From: Tridacna crocea | Taxonomy: Eukaryota; Mollusca; Bivalvia; Cardiida; Cardiidae | Direction: 5' to 3' | DNA length: 64,000 nucleotides | Assembly (NCBI GenBank): GCA_943736015.1 | Contig: OX031065.1 | Location: 37,648,427 to 37,712,426 of the forward strand | Shown: in pieces, positions 53,870 to 63,772 of the stretch | Layout of the letters: each line of letters starts with the position of its first letter | Numbering within the stretch: the stretch's first letter is position 1 | The notes under the pieces: generated by a model | What the model was told of the DNA's origin: nothing | Databases searched by the model: none | The model's input: only the letters and a program-made list of their open reading frames with translations | Translations under genes and position numbers: made by a program

Positions 53870-54070
53870 AAAAAATCATTCGATCAATGTCAGCCGTGCA
53901 TGGAATGTACAGGTTGACACGGATGGATACTTAAGGCATTAAGCCATTAATCGATAGGTGAGTGCAACACTATTCTAAGTGCCTGTACATTGTACAGGCA
54001 CTTAGAATAGTGTTGCACTCACCTATCGAAATAGTCTACCATCTTTTTTCACCGAGCATGGCTTAAATTA
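53870..54070. repeat. F6 element interrupted by a palindrome
   Basis: F6 interior (CATGGAATGTACAGGTTGACAC, GGCATTAAGCC) continues after the 53952-54028 palindrome as TTTTTTCACCGAGCATGGC. Confidence 0.5.
53952..54028. repeat. 77-bp perfect palindrome
   Basis: CGATAGGTGAGTGCAACAC begins a 38-bp arm that is exactly mirrored around a single central T in CCTGTACATTGTACAGG. Confidence 0.9.
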
Positions 54071-54079
54071 GATCAAACC

Positions 54080-54643
54080 ACAGGAATTTGACATTCTATA
54101 ACCAAAATAAATGATAAAACATGAAAAAAAAATTCTCCCCTATATAATATAAACACAAGGAACGCAACGTCTCGATTGCTGGCGCTAGCACCCGACAGCC
54201 TTTCCCAACATCACATGATACTAAAGATTTTTCTAGAATCTTTAGTATCATTTGATGTCCATAAATATCTTAAAAACGAAAAAAATAATAGTAATAAGTA
54301 ATACGAAAATACGCTTCGTTGCACTTCTTGTGACGTCAGCGAATGGAGTCCCGGACGAATCAAAATGTCCTGATAGAGCTGTAAAACTTGACGGATATCT
54401 CCAGTTGAAAGGTGTCTACTGAGGTATCGCCGGATGACGCAGGTACATTATTGTCTTGTCTATCGCTAGGCGAAATGAGATTATGATCAATGTTTGTTTC
54501 GTGGGTGATTTTGGTTGGGAAAGGATGTCGGGTGCTAGCGCAAGCAATCGAGACGTTGCGTTCCTTGTGTTTATATTATATAGGGGAGATTTTTTTTTTC
54601 ATGTTTTATCGTTTATTTTGGTTATAGAATGTCAAATTCCTGT
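54080..54643. mobile_element. long-TIR Mutator-like MITE, 564 bp, 9-bp TSD
   Basis: ACAGGAATTTGACATTC on the left and GAATGTCAAATTCCTGT on the right open arms of about 190 bp. GATCAAACC is duplicated exactly (54071-54079, 54644-54652). A small inner palindrome AAAGATTTTTCTAGAATCTTT follows the left arm. Non-coding despite an apparent frame shared by both arms. Confidence 0.85.
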
Positions 54644-54912
54644 GATCAAACCAATTTGAATTTGCTTTTTAACCTGTCCAGCACATGCGTATCTTAAAAT
54701 TTCAAGGTCATTGGGTGTTAAAGTTAGTATCTACCAATCAAAACACGATATTTCTGATTCAAAACTTGCCATTTACACCGCACTAATATCCTGGCGCGGT
54801 CTTTAAACGTCAGAGATCCTCCATGTTTGCCAAGAAGCAGATTTGTTTACCTAGAATGTTTACATATTTTCGGACAATCGGGGTATATGACCACAGACGA
54901 TATTTGTTGACA

Positions 54913-55131
54913 TTAATCTATAGGCCGCTAAGTGCGACTGAAGGACCTTTTGCGGACAATGTATATAGATCAAACTCAGACTGCAAAGAACTTGTAGTCT
55001 GATTGTGCATGTACTTTTCCTGATAAGGAGATTGTTTTTTCCTCGAAAACATGTTGTTGAAAAAGCAAGATTTGGGGGTATAACACCGGCTTGAAAGTTT
55101 CATTTCTCTTATTTAGCATATAAAGGATTAA
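54913..55131. mobile_element. P4 hairpin MITE, reverse, diverged
   Basis: TTAATCTATAGGCCGCTAAG on the left, TAGCATATAAAGGATTAA on the right. Core AAACTCAGACTGCAAAG facing CTTGTAGTCTGATTG. Confidence 0.7.
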
Positions 55132-55355
55132 CTCTGTACCAAACAATCCCTGGTTTTTGCGACTCTGAGATAGAAGACTTTTGAAAACATTGTGGGAAAA
55201 GGAGACAATGCTGGTAACCAGCATTGTCTCCTTTTCCCACAATGTTTTCTACCCTGCTGAAAACAAATTACAATTCTTGAGTTACATTTATTTTGTCGTC
55301 TGCAAGTGCTTTAAATTTGAACCAGTCTAAAATGTTGTCGTTTTGTAAAGGGTTT
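55128..55355. mobile_element. P1 hairpin MITE, forward, joined to P4 copies on both sides
   Basis: TTAACTCTGTACCAAACAATCC on the left, GTCGTTTTGTAAAGGGTTTA on the right. The core reads GGAGACAATGC and GCATTGTCTCC, an A-to-C change mirrored on both arms. Confidence 0.85.
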
Positions 55356-55579
55356 ACTCTTATCCTGCTGAGTAAAGGAAATGAAACTTTCAAATTTAAT
55401 GTCAAAACCAAAATTGTGCGATTTTAACGGTACATTCTGGAGAAAGGCATTTCCTTATCGGATCAAAGATCTCTCCTTATATGGATCCAAGATCAGACTG
55501 CACGTTCTGTGCAGTCTGATCTTGGTCTATATCGTGCGGAAAACGGTCAGTTACTCTTGCTCAGGCGACTTAGGGTAAA
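55353..55579. mobile_element. P4 hairpin MITE
   Basis: TTTACTCTTATCCTGCTGAG on the left, CTCAGGCGACTTAGGGTAA on the right. Core CCAAGATCAGACTGCACG plus its inverse is perfect. Confidence 0.8.
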
Positions 55580-55696
55580 CAAATGTACTGACCTTAGAAC
55601 AATCTATCAAAATTGTGTGAAGTATATGAATTGGCTATACTCATATTGAAATTCAAATTCCTAGGTCGTGGCTCAGGTGAAAGTTACTTTTAATTC

Positions 55697-55924
55697 TTAA
55701 CCGTTTTCCACACAATCAGTACTTTTGACGACCCGGAGAAAGAAGCCTTTTGAAAACATTTTGGGAAAAGGAGAAAATGCTGGTAACCAGCATTTTCTCC
55801 TTTTTCCCATCATGTTTTCTACCCTTCACTAAACAAATTTCAATTTTTCAATGACTTATTTTGACGTCTGCAAATGCTTTCAATTCGGACAAACCTAACA
55901 TTTTGTCGTTTGGTAATGAGTTAA
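55697..55924. mobile_element. P1 hairpin MITE, forward orientation
   Basis: TTAACCGTTTTCCACACAATC on the left, GTCGTTTGGTAATGAGTTAA on the right, intact core. Confidence 0.85.
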
Positions 55925-55929
55925 TATGT

Positions 55930-56540
55930 TTGACAGAACAGAACAGTATACAGAAGTTTATTGCGAGACAAGTACACAGTTGTACATAGTCACAAAGAGT
56001 ATCATTTATAAACATGAAATAATACGATATCCAGAGAGTATGACAGACGGTAAAGGGACCTACAATATACAATATATATGTGTGTAACACTTTCAGCAAA
56101 GTCAAAAGATACGTTTAATAAAAATCAAGTTTTACTTGACAGTGCTATAGTAACAGATATATTTGTCTACTGGATAGTATAGGTATAAAAAATGAAACAA
56201 AGCAAACAGACGTAAAAAAAGTACTTTGGACATGTAGGCTTAGGGTAGTTTTTTTTCCGAATATCTATGGCATCTTTGATGAATCTCAGCAACAATAATA
56301 ATGGCATGTTACAATTTTAGAACACGTATGTAGGGGAGAATGACTTATGTGTGTAGTGTTTCATATAATTCAAATTTTAGTTGAGAACACTACACGTATG
56401 AGATTCCAACAGAACGAAGGGAAAAACAACACAGTTTATACCTCTATTTCAGATATTCCTATTTATTGAGATCATACTTCACTTTTTCTTGGACCTACTC
56501 CGTCATTTGTGAAATTAGCTAATTGGAGAGGTCTGATATT
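55930..56540. other. no gene recognised
   Basis: AT-rich. A short inverted pair TAGTGTTTCATATAATTC / GAGAACACTACACGTATGAG lies near 56355-56405. Confidence 0.35.
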
Positions 56541-56544
56541 TTTG

Positions 56545-58284
56545 AGTTTAAAAGGCAGACTGCCACAGAATTCGCTGTCTAATTCTATTTAGCGTAATTG
56601 TTCCGATACACAATTTGTTTGGTCATGGTTTTGTAAATAAATCGAAATAAAAAAAAAACGAAACGGGAAATAGACGTGGTTTATTTTTATAAATGACGAA
56701 TTTCAGAAAAGATTTAATTCAGTAATTTGCCATGGCTGCAAATAACCTCTCTAATAATTGTATTTTTTTAAGCAAATTTTGCAAGCAGAAGAAAAAAATA
56801 AGAAGAATTTCGTTAAAAAAGAGAAAGAAGACCGCTGGACAAGAACATGCAACTTGAAAACGCGACAAGAAGTCCAAATTACCGTCATGTAAAGCATATG
56901 AGGTTTCTACGCGGCGGCTTTTTTATTCCTTTGTTTACAGGTACCAAAATACAGTAAAACCTTGTTATTTCGAGTCTTGGACATTCGAAAACCCGGCATA
57001 ATTCGAGGAATTCCGAGAGTCCCGGCAAAAACTCTACTTTATTGAACCAAAAGTAGCTCGGTAATTTCGAGTCTCGATAAGTCGATAATTCGAGCACGGA
57101 TGCTGGTCCCAGTGATTATTTTCCTTCTTTAAATTGATTGTTTATTCGAATACAATATTTTCGCACCTCTCCAACGATTGTTTTCACACCTTTCCAAGCA
57201 AAGGATTTCATCTCGCCAGCCTGTCTACGGTGTGGCGCAAGTTTTACAAACTGACAATTACTACGGGGTATTCATACCACAATATGATTTGAAAAGGTGT
57301 TGACGTTAATTAATGATGAAAGGCTACTTGTGACAACAGCCATATAAATTCATTGTTGATCCTGAAAAGTCAGTCTAGTAACAGCATTTGTGATCAGACG
57401 ACGCCATATTTTTATCAGTTTTCGTGTCAAATCTATTTATAGCATCAGGTTTTTCCCAGTCGCATCGCCACAGATTAGGACCCGTTTGATCACATCAATT
57501 TTATCTGTTATGTTACGCTGACGTCGTACTTCGGGTTTGTGTGAATATCAGAATCAGAATTCTGATTCGGTGTGACTATCATCTGTACTTTTTAATGTCG
57601 TAAAAATTTACCTTCGACACTGGTAAATGTGATTTTCACGGGTTGTGTAGATATTCTGATCTGTTTTTGTGTCGAAGACATTGGTAATGAGAAAAGTCTG
57701 AATTCTCTGTTTTTATCTCTCATTAGCTCAGCACCATAACTTTAGTAATTTACACAAAATTTCTTATGACCATTTCAACAGCGCCGAAATAAAACGGTAC
57801 CATTTGTGATTTAAATAAAATTTTGACGTCTTTCCCGACATTTAAAGGGGCAGATTTTACGATTTTGTTAAAATTACAGAATACAACTTTTCCAAAAACT
57901 ATCGAAAGAAAGGCCAGATTATTTAGAATATTTAATTAAAAATCCATACTCATAATGATCAACACAGGAAAATTCACAGAAAATAACCCTATTGATACTA
58001 CAGTGTATTGTTCAAATACGGTGAATGAATTAAGCAAATAGGGACAGTTAGATCTACTACAAAGTTATACTGCTCGGGAAGAGAACTCTGATCGTCGATC
58101 TCGAACATACTTAAATTTTTCTCCAAGGACATTTTGGATGATTCGAACACCGCGAAAACTCGAGCATTTTGCTCGTCCCCTTGGGACCTCGAATTATCGA
58201 GGTTTTACTGTATATTGAAATTGAAAGCCAATAAACTATTTGAAAACATTGATGCTGACCTCTCCTGGCTTCTTTTTTAAAGAA
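56545..58284 (-). repeat. arm B of the inverted pair with 52099-52571, split by an insertion
   Basis: 56545-56951 and 58211-58284 are together the reverse complement of arm A. The 1259-bp block between them is the Tigger-like element. Confidence 0.85.
56952..58210. mobile_element. pogo/Tigger-like non-autonomous element, 1259 bp
   Basis: Ends are CAGTAAAACCTTGTTATTTC and CGAATTATCGAGGTTTTACTG, close to the CAGTNNAACCTCGATAA signature of pogo/Tigger elements. TA is duplicated at 56950-56951 and 58211-58212, inside arm B, whose sister arm A lacks the insert. Only short frames, no DDE transposase or CENP-B-like domain. A second, subterminal CGAG-rich zone lies near 57000-57090. Confidence 0.85.
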
Positions 58285-58717
58285 GCCAACTTGGAAGATC
58301 AACCTTAAACTTTCACAGTCAGAGCTAGATATTATAAACCTCTGTCGACGCCTGAAATGACAACCTACTAAAACTCAGATTTTGATCTCACAGGTTTAAC
58401 TATACCAAGCAGATCTTACGCTTCCATATCTGACATTCCAGTATGTACAGTCTGGTCTTGATCTGTGCTGTCTACAAAAACTTTTTTTCGTTTACGGCGT
58501 TGAAATGGTAATTTTAACACTGGATCTCTAGTGCAATGTGCATTTTCTGTATTAGGTACCCAATGGCCTAGAAATTATCTGCATTTGAAAAGCATCATGT
58601 GTGCTTAATAGCATTTAACTCAATTTGCCTCTTTTTTTTTCAATTTTTCTGTACACAACCAATATATTTCTACGTACTGGCAAGTATGGGGAACATTAGC
58701 TTTGTTCTACCATTAAA

Positions 58718-58803
58718 ATATATCGTCGGTTTACTTCAAAACCTCGTAGCTACAGCTTGAAACAAGCTGTAGTTACGAGGTTTTTGAAGTAAACCGACGA
58801 TAT
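58718..58803. repeat. 86-bp near-perfect palindrome
   Basis: ATATATCGTCGGTTTACTTC opens an arm of about 40 bp that mirrors to GAAGTAAACCGACGATAT around CAGCTTGAAACAAGCTG. Confidence 0.9.
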
Positions 58804-58827
58804 GAGTATGCTATGGAAAAAGAGAGT

Positions 58828-59056
58828 TTAACCCATTACCACACAATCCCTACTTTTGACGCCCCTGAGAAAGAAGCCTTGAGAAAACATTGTAGGAAAA
58901 GGAGAAAATGCTGGTAACCAGCATTTTCTCCTTTTCCCACAATGTTTTCTTCCCTTCACAAAACAAATTTCAAATTTTCAGTCACTTTTATTTTGTCGTC
59001 TGCAATTCCTTTCAATTTTGACAAGCCTAAAATTTGGTCGTTTGGTAATGTGTTAA
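58828..59056. mobile_element. P1 hairpin MITE, forward orientation
   Basis: 229 bp with TTAA ends, TTAACCCATTACCACACAAT on the left, GTCGTTTGGTAATGTGTTAA on the right. It starts 25 bp after the 58718 palindrome. Confidence 0.9.
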
Positions 59057-59059
59057 GGT

Positions 59060-59195
59060 ATTTCTGTGATGCATGACACCAAACAAGTCATCGTAGTATT
59101 ATACATCCCTAAAATCAGTTTTGTATAACGACCGCCTGAATCATGAGATAAACTGGTCCTTAGACATACAGAAAATTGACCAATAGTGAGTTCTC
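59060..59195. repeat. F6-like fragment
   Basis: AATCATGAGATAAACTGGTCC and GACATACAGAAAATTGACC match the F6 interior at 31540 in inverse sense. Confidence 0.35.
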
Positions 59196-59275
59196 ACGGT
59201 AACAAAACCAAATTTATGCGACAGATACATAAAGCTATTGATCTAGGTTTCTGTGAAATGAAAAATTCTAGATTC

Positions 59276-59413
59276 TGATACCGTCGGTTTTCTCCAAAAG
59301 CCTCGTAACTACAGCTTGTAGATTCTGATATCGTTAGTTTACTCCAAAAACCTCATAACTACAGCTTGTAACAAGCTGTTGTTACGAGGTTTCTGAAGTA
59401 AACCGAAGATATC
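59276..59413. repeat. palindromic element of the 58718 family with duplicated left arm
   Basis: A first left arm (ATACCGTCGGTTTTCTCC to ACAGCTTGTAG) is followed by a complete palindrome from TGATATCGTTAGTTTACTCC to AGTAAACCGAAGATATC. Confidence 0.75.
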
Positions 59414-59599
59414 CTTTGGTGAAGTCTTAAATTTGCAAGGCCTAGCTCTTTCCTTTGGTTGAAAATCGTTTTTGAAAGCAAATATCGCATTAAAAAACCT
59501 CTACCGGTAGGCATCAAAATGTATTTAAAAACAAATATCGGGTAAACTGCATGTCCATAGGGGAAAAGCTTCCATCAATGTTAAAGGTAAAACTGAGGA

Positions 59600-59828
59600 T
59601 TAACCCATTACCACACAATCCCTACTTTCGACGCCCCTGAGAAAGAAGCCTTTTGAAAACACTGTGGGAAAAGGAGAAAATGCTGGTAACCAGTATTTTC
59701 TCCTTTTCCCACAGTGTTTTTTACCCTTCCCAGAACAAATTTCAATTTTTCAGTCACCTTTATTTTGTCGCCTGCAAATGGTTTCAATTTGAACCAGTCT
59801 AAAATGTTGTCGTGTGGTAAAAGAGTTA
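59600..59828. mobile_element. P1 hairpin MITE, forward orientation
   Basis: 229 bp, TTAACCCATTACCACACAAT on the left, TCGTGTGGTAAAAGAGTTAA on the right. One unmatched base in the core (CCAGTATTTTC). Confidence 0.9.
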
Positions 59829-60052
59829 AATGTGGGGAATCTATAGGTGGGGGATCACAGTCTAACATCCAAACATTCGGTATATTTCATACAACAATCG
59901 GTCAAGGTCATACTGTAAATTGTTCAAGTATCATTTACAGTCTAGTTAAGTAAATAAAATCAAATAGATTGTGCATGTTGTCAATATAGAGGTGTTTACT
60001 TAACCTGTCGTTATACAAGTGTAACTTTTCATACACTGTAAAGGTTTTTTTT

Positions 60053-60280
60053 TAAACCTTTCCCAAACGGCAAATTTTGGACCAGACCAAATTGAAAACA
60101 TTTTGCAGATGACAAATTAACAGTTGCTAAAAAGATGATTTTTCTATATGATAGGGTAGAAAACATTGTGGGAAAAGGAGAAAATGCTGGTTACCAGCAT
60201 TTTCTCCTTTTCCCACAATGTTTCCAAAAGGCTTCTATTCCTGACCCGTAAAAACAAGGGATTGTTTGGGAAAGGGTTAA
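60053..60280. mobile_element. P2 hairpin MITE
   Basis: TTAAACCTTTCCCAAACGGC on the left, TTGTTTGGGAAAGGGTTAA on the right, perfect P1-type core. Confidence 0.85.
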
Positions 60281-60284
60281 ACTT

Positions 60285-60770
60285 TTAAACATATTGTAGA
60301 AGGAGAGACCATAAATCACCCATTTATCTCCAATATTTTCCATGCAAGTAACATAACCTGCGAGATGGTATTGTAAATTGGTAATAAATTCGGAATCAAA
60401 GAACGTAAAATAAGATCAGACTGCGCCTATGTGCTGTCTGCTCTTACTCCTCACTCTTCTCATTTAGAGGTACAATCAACAGGATATAAGTTTACCTCTG
60501 TTTATCAACGACGTATATCGCATTTTATTTCTAACGGACATTTTTTTTTAAATTTGCGCATACAAAGGTTATCAAGTCTCTAAAAGATATGCAATTAGAA
60601 TTACTGAGGTGCCCTTTTCTTCCAAGACATTTTGAAGAATATTTTTGTTATAAACTCTGGATTAATAGCTTTTTTTAATTAATGAAGATAGCACAGTCTC
60701 ATTTCTAATTTGCTGCCATGGTTCATTTTACTGATTGTTATTTTGTATCTGCAGAAATCAGTTCTGGAAG
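60285..60770. other. no gene; one P4-like core
   Basis: AAGATCAGACTGCGCCTATG facing TGCTGTCTGCTCTTA at 60410-60450 is a worn P4 core. The rest shows nothing recognisable. Confidence 0.4.
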
Positions 60771-60772
60771 CA

Positions 60773-61005
60773 CAGCTCCTTACCAAACGACAAAAAGACA
60801 AAAAATTGTTGTCCAAATTGAAAGCATTTGCAGACGGCAATTAGATGTGCTTTGAACTTTGCTCCTATGCTGTGTAAGGGGAGAATGCATTGTAAAACAG
60901 AGAGAGAGAGAGAGAGAGAGTATTGGTTTTCTCCTTTTCTAACAATGTTTTTACAATGTTTTCCAAAGTTTCCGTTATTGAAACTCGGACCTGTGCTGTA
61001 AAGTT
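60773..61005. mobile_element. degenerate reverse P element with (GA)n in its core
   Basis: AGCTCCTTACCAAACGAC on the left, and GTCCAAATTGAAAGCATTTG remains. The core is replaced by GAGAGAGAGAGAGAG (60898-60920). Confidence 0.5.
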
Positions 61006-61563
61006 TAAGAAAAGCATAGTTCTGATGACCTTTGCATACAGCAATCAAAACCAGACTGCACAGAAAGATCTGTTTCAAAATTGCATAAACTTAAGTCTGT
61101 TTCGTCTTTTGTCGCTTTCTAGATCAGAACCTTTCCATGGCTGATATCTTGCGTAAATATTAGACGGTCATGATTCAGTTTTAGATATTTTCATTACCGA
61201 AAACTACTGAATCGATATGCGAGAAGCCCTTCAAGATTGTATGAGAAAAAAAGGTCGATAAGCCTATTTTAGGACTTCCTGGTTGGGCTTATCGGTGCCA
61301 TACAATGATTTTTATAGTGATTAATGGCCATGTTTACTTACCGCACAATGAAAATCAATAAGTGCATTTTATTGCACAAAAACATGAAATATAAGTATTA
61401 GAAACATAAATTAAGATAACTTCACCGTTTGTTTACTGTACCACAACAAGTTATTTGGTCTGCAAACATTATGTAAGCTATTCAGTGCCCAAAGCAGAAG
61501 CGCGACTTTTCGTGGACGGCATAAATCAAGTGATCAGTCTGCAAATACATAACGTGTAGTTTG

Positions 61564-61793
61564 CTCAACGCTTTACCGAATGACAAAATTTAGGACTTGT
61601 CCAAATTTAAAGCACTTGCATTCGACAAAATACACGTAACTCAAAAATTGAAATTTGTTTTCGGTAGGGTAGAAAACATTGTGGGAAAAGGAGGAAATGC
61701 TGGTTACCAGCATTTTCTCCTTTTCCCAAAATGTTCTCAATAGGCTTCTATCTCAGGGTCGTAAAAACCAGGGAGTGTTTGGTAAAGGGTTAA
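61564..61793. mobile_element. P1 hairpin MITE, reverse orientation
   Basis: CTCAACGCTTTACCGAATGAC on the left, GTGTTTGGTAAAGGGTTAA on the right, near-intact core. Confidence 0.8.
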
Positions 61794-62195
61794 GGATCTG
61801 TTCCTTCTACTGGTTTTCTCAAGCCAAACAGGAATCCAAAAACGAATATTTTTGAGACTAATGGGTTGCATTTTCAGCCGTCAAAAACGTGAACTTGGAA
61901 CTGAGAGTGTTCAACCCCGTTTTCCTAGTTTGTATGAGAAAGGGTTAGATACTTTGGGTTATGACATTAAAACCGAAATACATGTAGTTGCAGAATACTG
62001 TCGATTACGAGGAATAGTTGACTAGATTTCTTCCCACTGACACATTTTGTGCACCTGTAATTCCACTTTTTTTGTAATAGCTTTACTATTTCAACGAGTG
62101 GTTAACATGTCACATGGTTTCTGGTTAACATGTCACATGGTTTCTGCAAACCATAAGGGGAATCGAGGGTAAAGCAGATTTTACTTTCATTTGCA
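61794..62195. other. sequence upstream of the UNC93A coding exon
   Basis: A 23-bp perfect tandem repeat (GGTTAACATGTCACATGGTTTC, two copies, 62099-62145) precedes the acceptor. The acceptor TTTCATTTGCAG ends at 62196, so at least one 5' UTR exon lies further upstream and was not located. Confidence 0.5.
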
Positions 62196-62199
62196 GAAA

Positions 62200-62764
62200 A
62201 TGTACGACTCACCAGAAAAAGCAAAAGAGGCCGAGGCCAATGGTCAGATGACGCCATATTTCGGTACGTCAGGTATAAGTCTGACACCAATAGTGCCTAC
62301 CCCACCCGTAACACCGATGTCAAAGTTTAAGATCCTGAAAAACCTGGTCATTGTGAGCCTGGGATTTCTTTGTCTCTTCACTTCGTTCCAGTCTCTCTCC
62401 AACTTACAGAGCAGTTTGAATAAAGAAGATGGGCTTGGTCCCAATGGTCTATCTGTGCTGTACGGAGCTTTGGTAGTCAGCTGTCTCTTACTTCCGCCCG
62501 TCATAATCGGAAGGTTTGGCTGTAAATGGACCATAGCCTTTTCAATGGGCTGCTACATCTTGTATATGGCTGCCAACTTCTATGCTGTATACGCAACTAT
62601 CGTCCCAGCTGCAATAATTCTTGGTCTAGGAGCGGCTCCCCTCTGGTCTGCAAAGTGTACCTATCTGACGGAAACCGGATGTTGGTATGCCAGGCTGACC
62701 GGTGCTACAGAAGATGACGTCATCAATCGCTTCTTCGGAGTGTTTTTTATGATCTTCCAGACAT
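62200..62764 (+). CDS. UNC93A: UNC93A-like protein, first coding exon (partial gene)
   Basis: ATG at 62200 lies 3 bases after a TTGCAG acceptor. The exon encodes 188 aa plus one base and ends at the donor T-GTAAGA (62765). A 40-residue Pro/Thr-rich cytosolic N terminus longer than the vertebrate one precedes TM1 (aa 47-64). The conserved loop LSNLQSSLNKEDGLG (aa 67-80), TM segments near aa 85-103, 110-130 and 131-148, and the family signature GLGAAPLWSAKCTYLT (142-157) follow. FFGVFFMIFQ at the end starts the next helix. The UNC93 family is a 12-TM MFS-like group; UNC93A sits at the plasma membrane and its substrate is unsettled. UNC93B1 is less likely given the GLGAAPLW region. The remaining exons lie beyond 64000. 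Confidence 0.92.
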
Positions 62765-63212
62765 GTAAGACGCTTTTATCTTAAATATTTCTTGTTCAAA
62801 GATGAAAAAAAAAAAAATCATTACTACGTATTTAAGCTTACAAAATCCTAAAGATGATTTCGATTTTCAAGCCAGGTTGCAGATCAGCATTGAAAACTTT
62901 GTGGCAAGCAGGATAGATTGTATACTATAGTGACCAAATAAAGTTTGTAACTAATCTTTTTCAAGAACTTCTTTGAATGAACTGCTATTCTGTATTCTGT
63001 AAATTCAGGTTTTTGCGCCTGTATCTTGAATACTATTGAAAGTCAGTTGCGTTAATTTGAGATAATTATTTGCCTAATTGCCTGAGTACACATTCCAATA
63101 TTAGGTTTGCACCAAAACATATTCACGTAATTTTATGAGCCACGTTCTTGCAAAAGGGATTTTAATGTATCTAATTAATGCATCATAGCAAGCAAGTTAT
63201 CATAAAGATCCA

Positions 63213-63404
63213 TTAACCCATTACCACACAATCCCTACTTTTGACGACCCTGAGAAAGAAACCTTTAGAAAACATTGTGGGAAAAGGAGAAAATGCTGGT
63301 AACCAGCATTTTCTCCTTTTCCCACAATGTTTTCTACCCTTCACAGAACAAATTTCAAATTTTCAGTCACAAGCCTAAAACATTGTCGTTTGGCAATGAG
63401 TTAA
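63213..63404. mobile_element. P1 hairpin MITE, forward, right-arm deletion
   Basis: TTAACCCATTACCACACAAT on the left, TCGTTTGGCAATGAGTTAA on the right, perfect core. About 37 bp covering the CTGCAAATGCTTTC segment is missing. Confidence 0.85.
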
Positions 63405-63419
63405 GATAGTTTTGTTTAA

Positions 63420-63585
63420 TATCAAACTGAATCTTGAAGCAGAATGGCTCTTTGGCATGCAGATAATTGACCGATAGCAAAAAAAAGTTTGAACCTAGGT
63501 CAGCCTGCACGGCCTGAGCAAGCTGACCCGTACCGAGACTTCTTGCAAATATACTAAATCCTCATTTCATAGAGTATATGGCTCA
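63420..63585. repeat. F6 element, diverged
   Basis: GATAATTGACCGATAGC, GGTCAGCCTGCACGGCC and CTAAATCCTCATTTCATAGAG follow the F6 order. Confidence 0.45.
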
Positions 63586-63772
63586 TCTGGCCTTAACATC
63601 AGCAAAATTATTTTAAGGCTTAAGAGTGTAACGGTCCTGACGAATAAACCCTACTATCTTTCTTTTGGAATTATTTAAAATGCCTTGATGTATGTATACT
63701 ACTCAAACTTTGATAGGGGTCAAAACACATTTCTGTATGGGTTTATGTGTTAACAACAGTTTTGTATAAACT

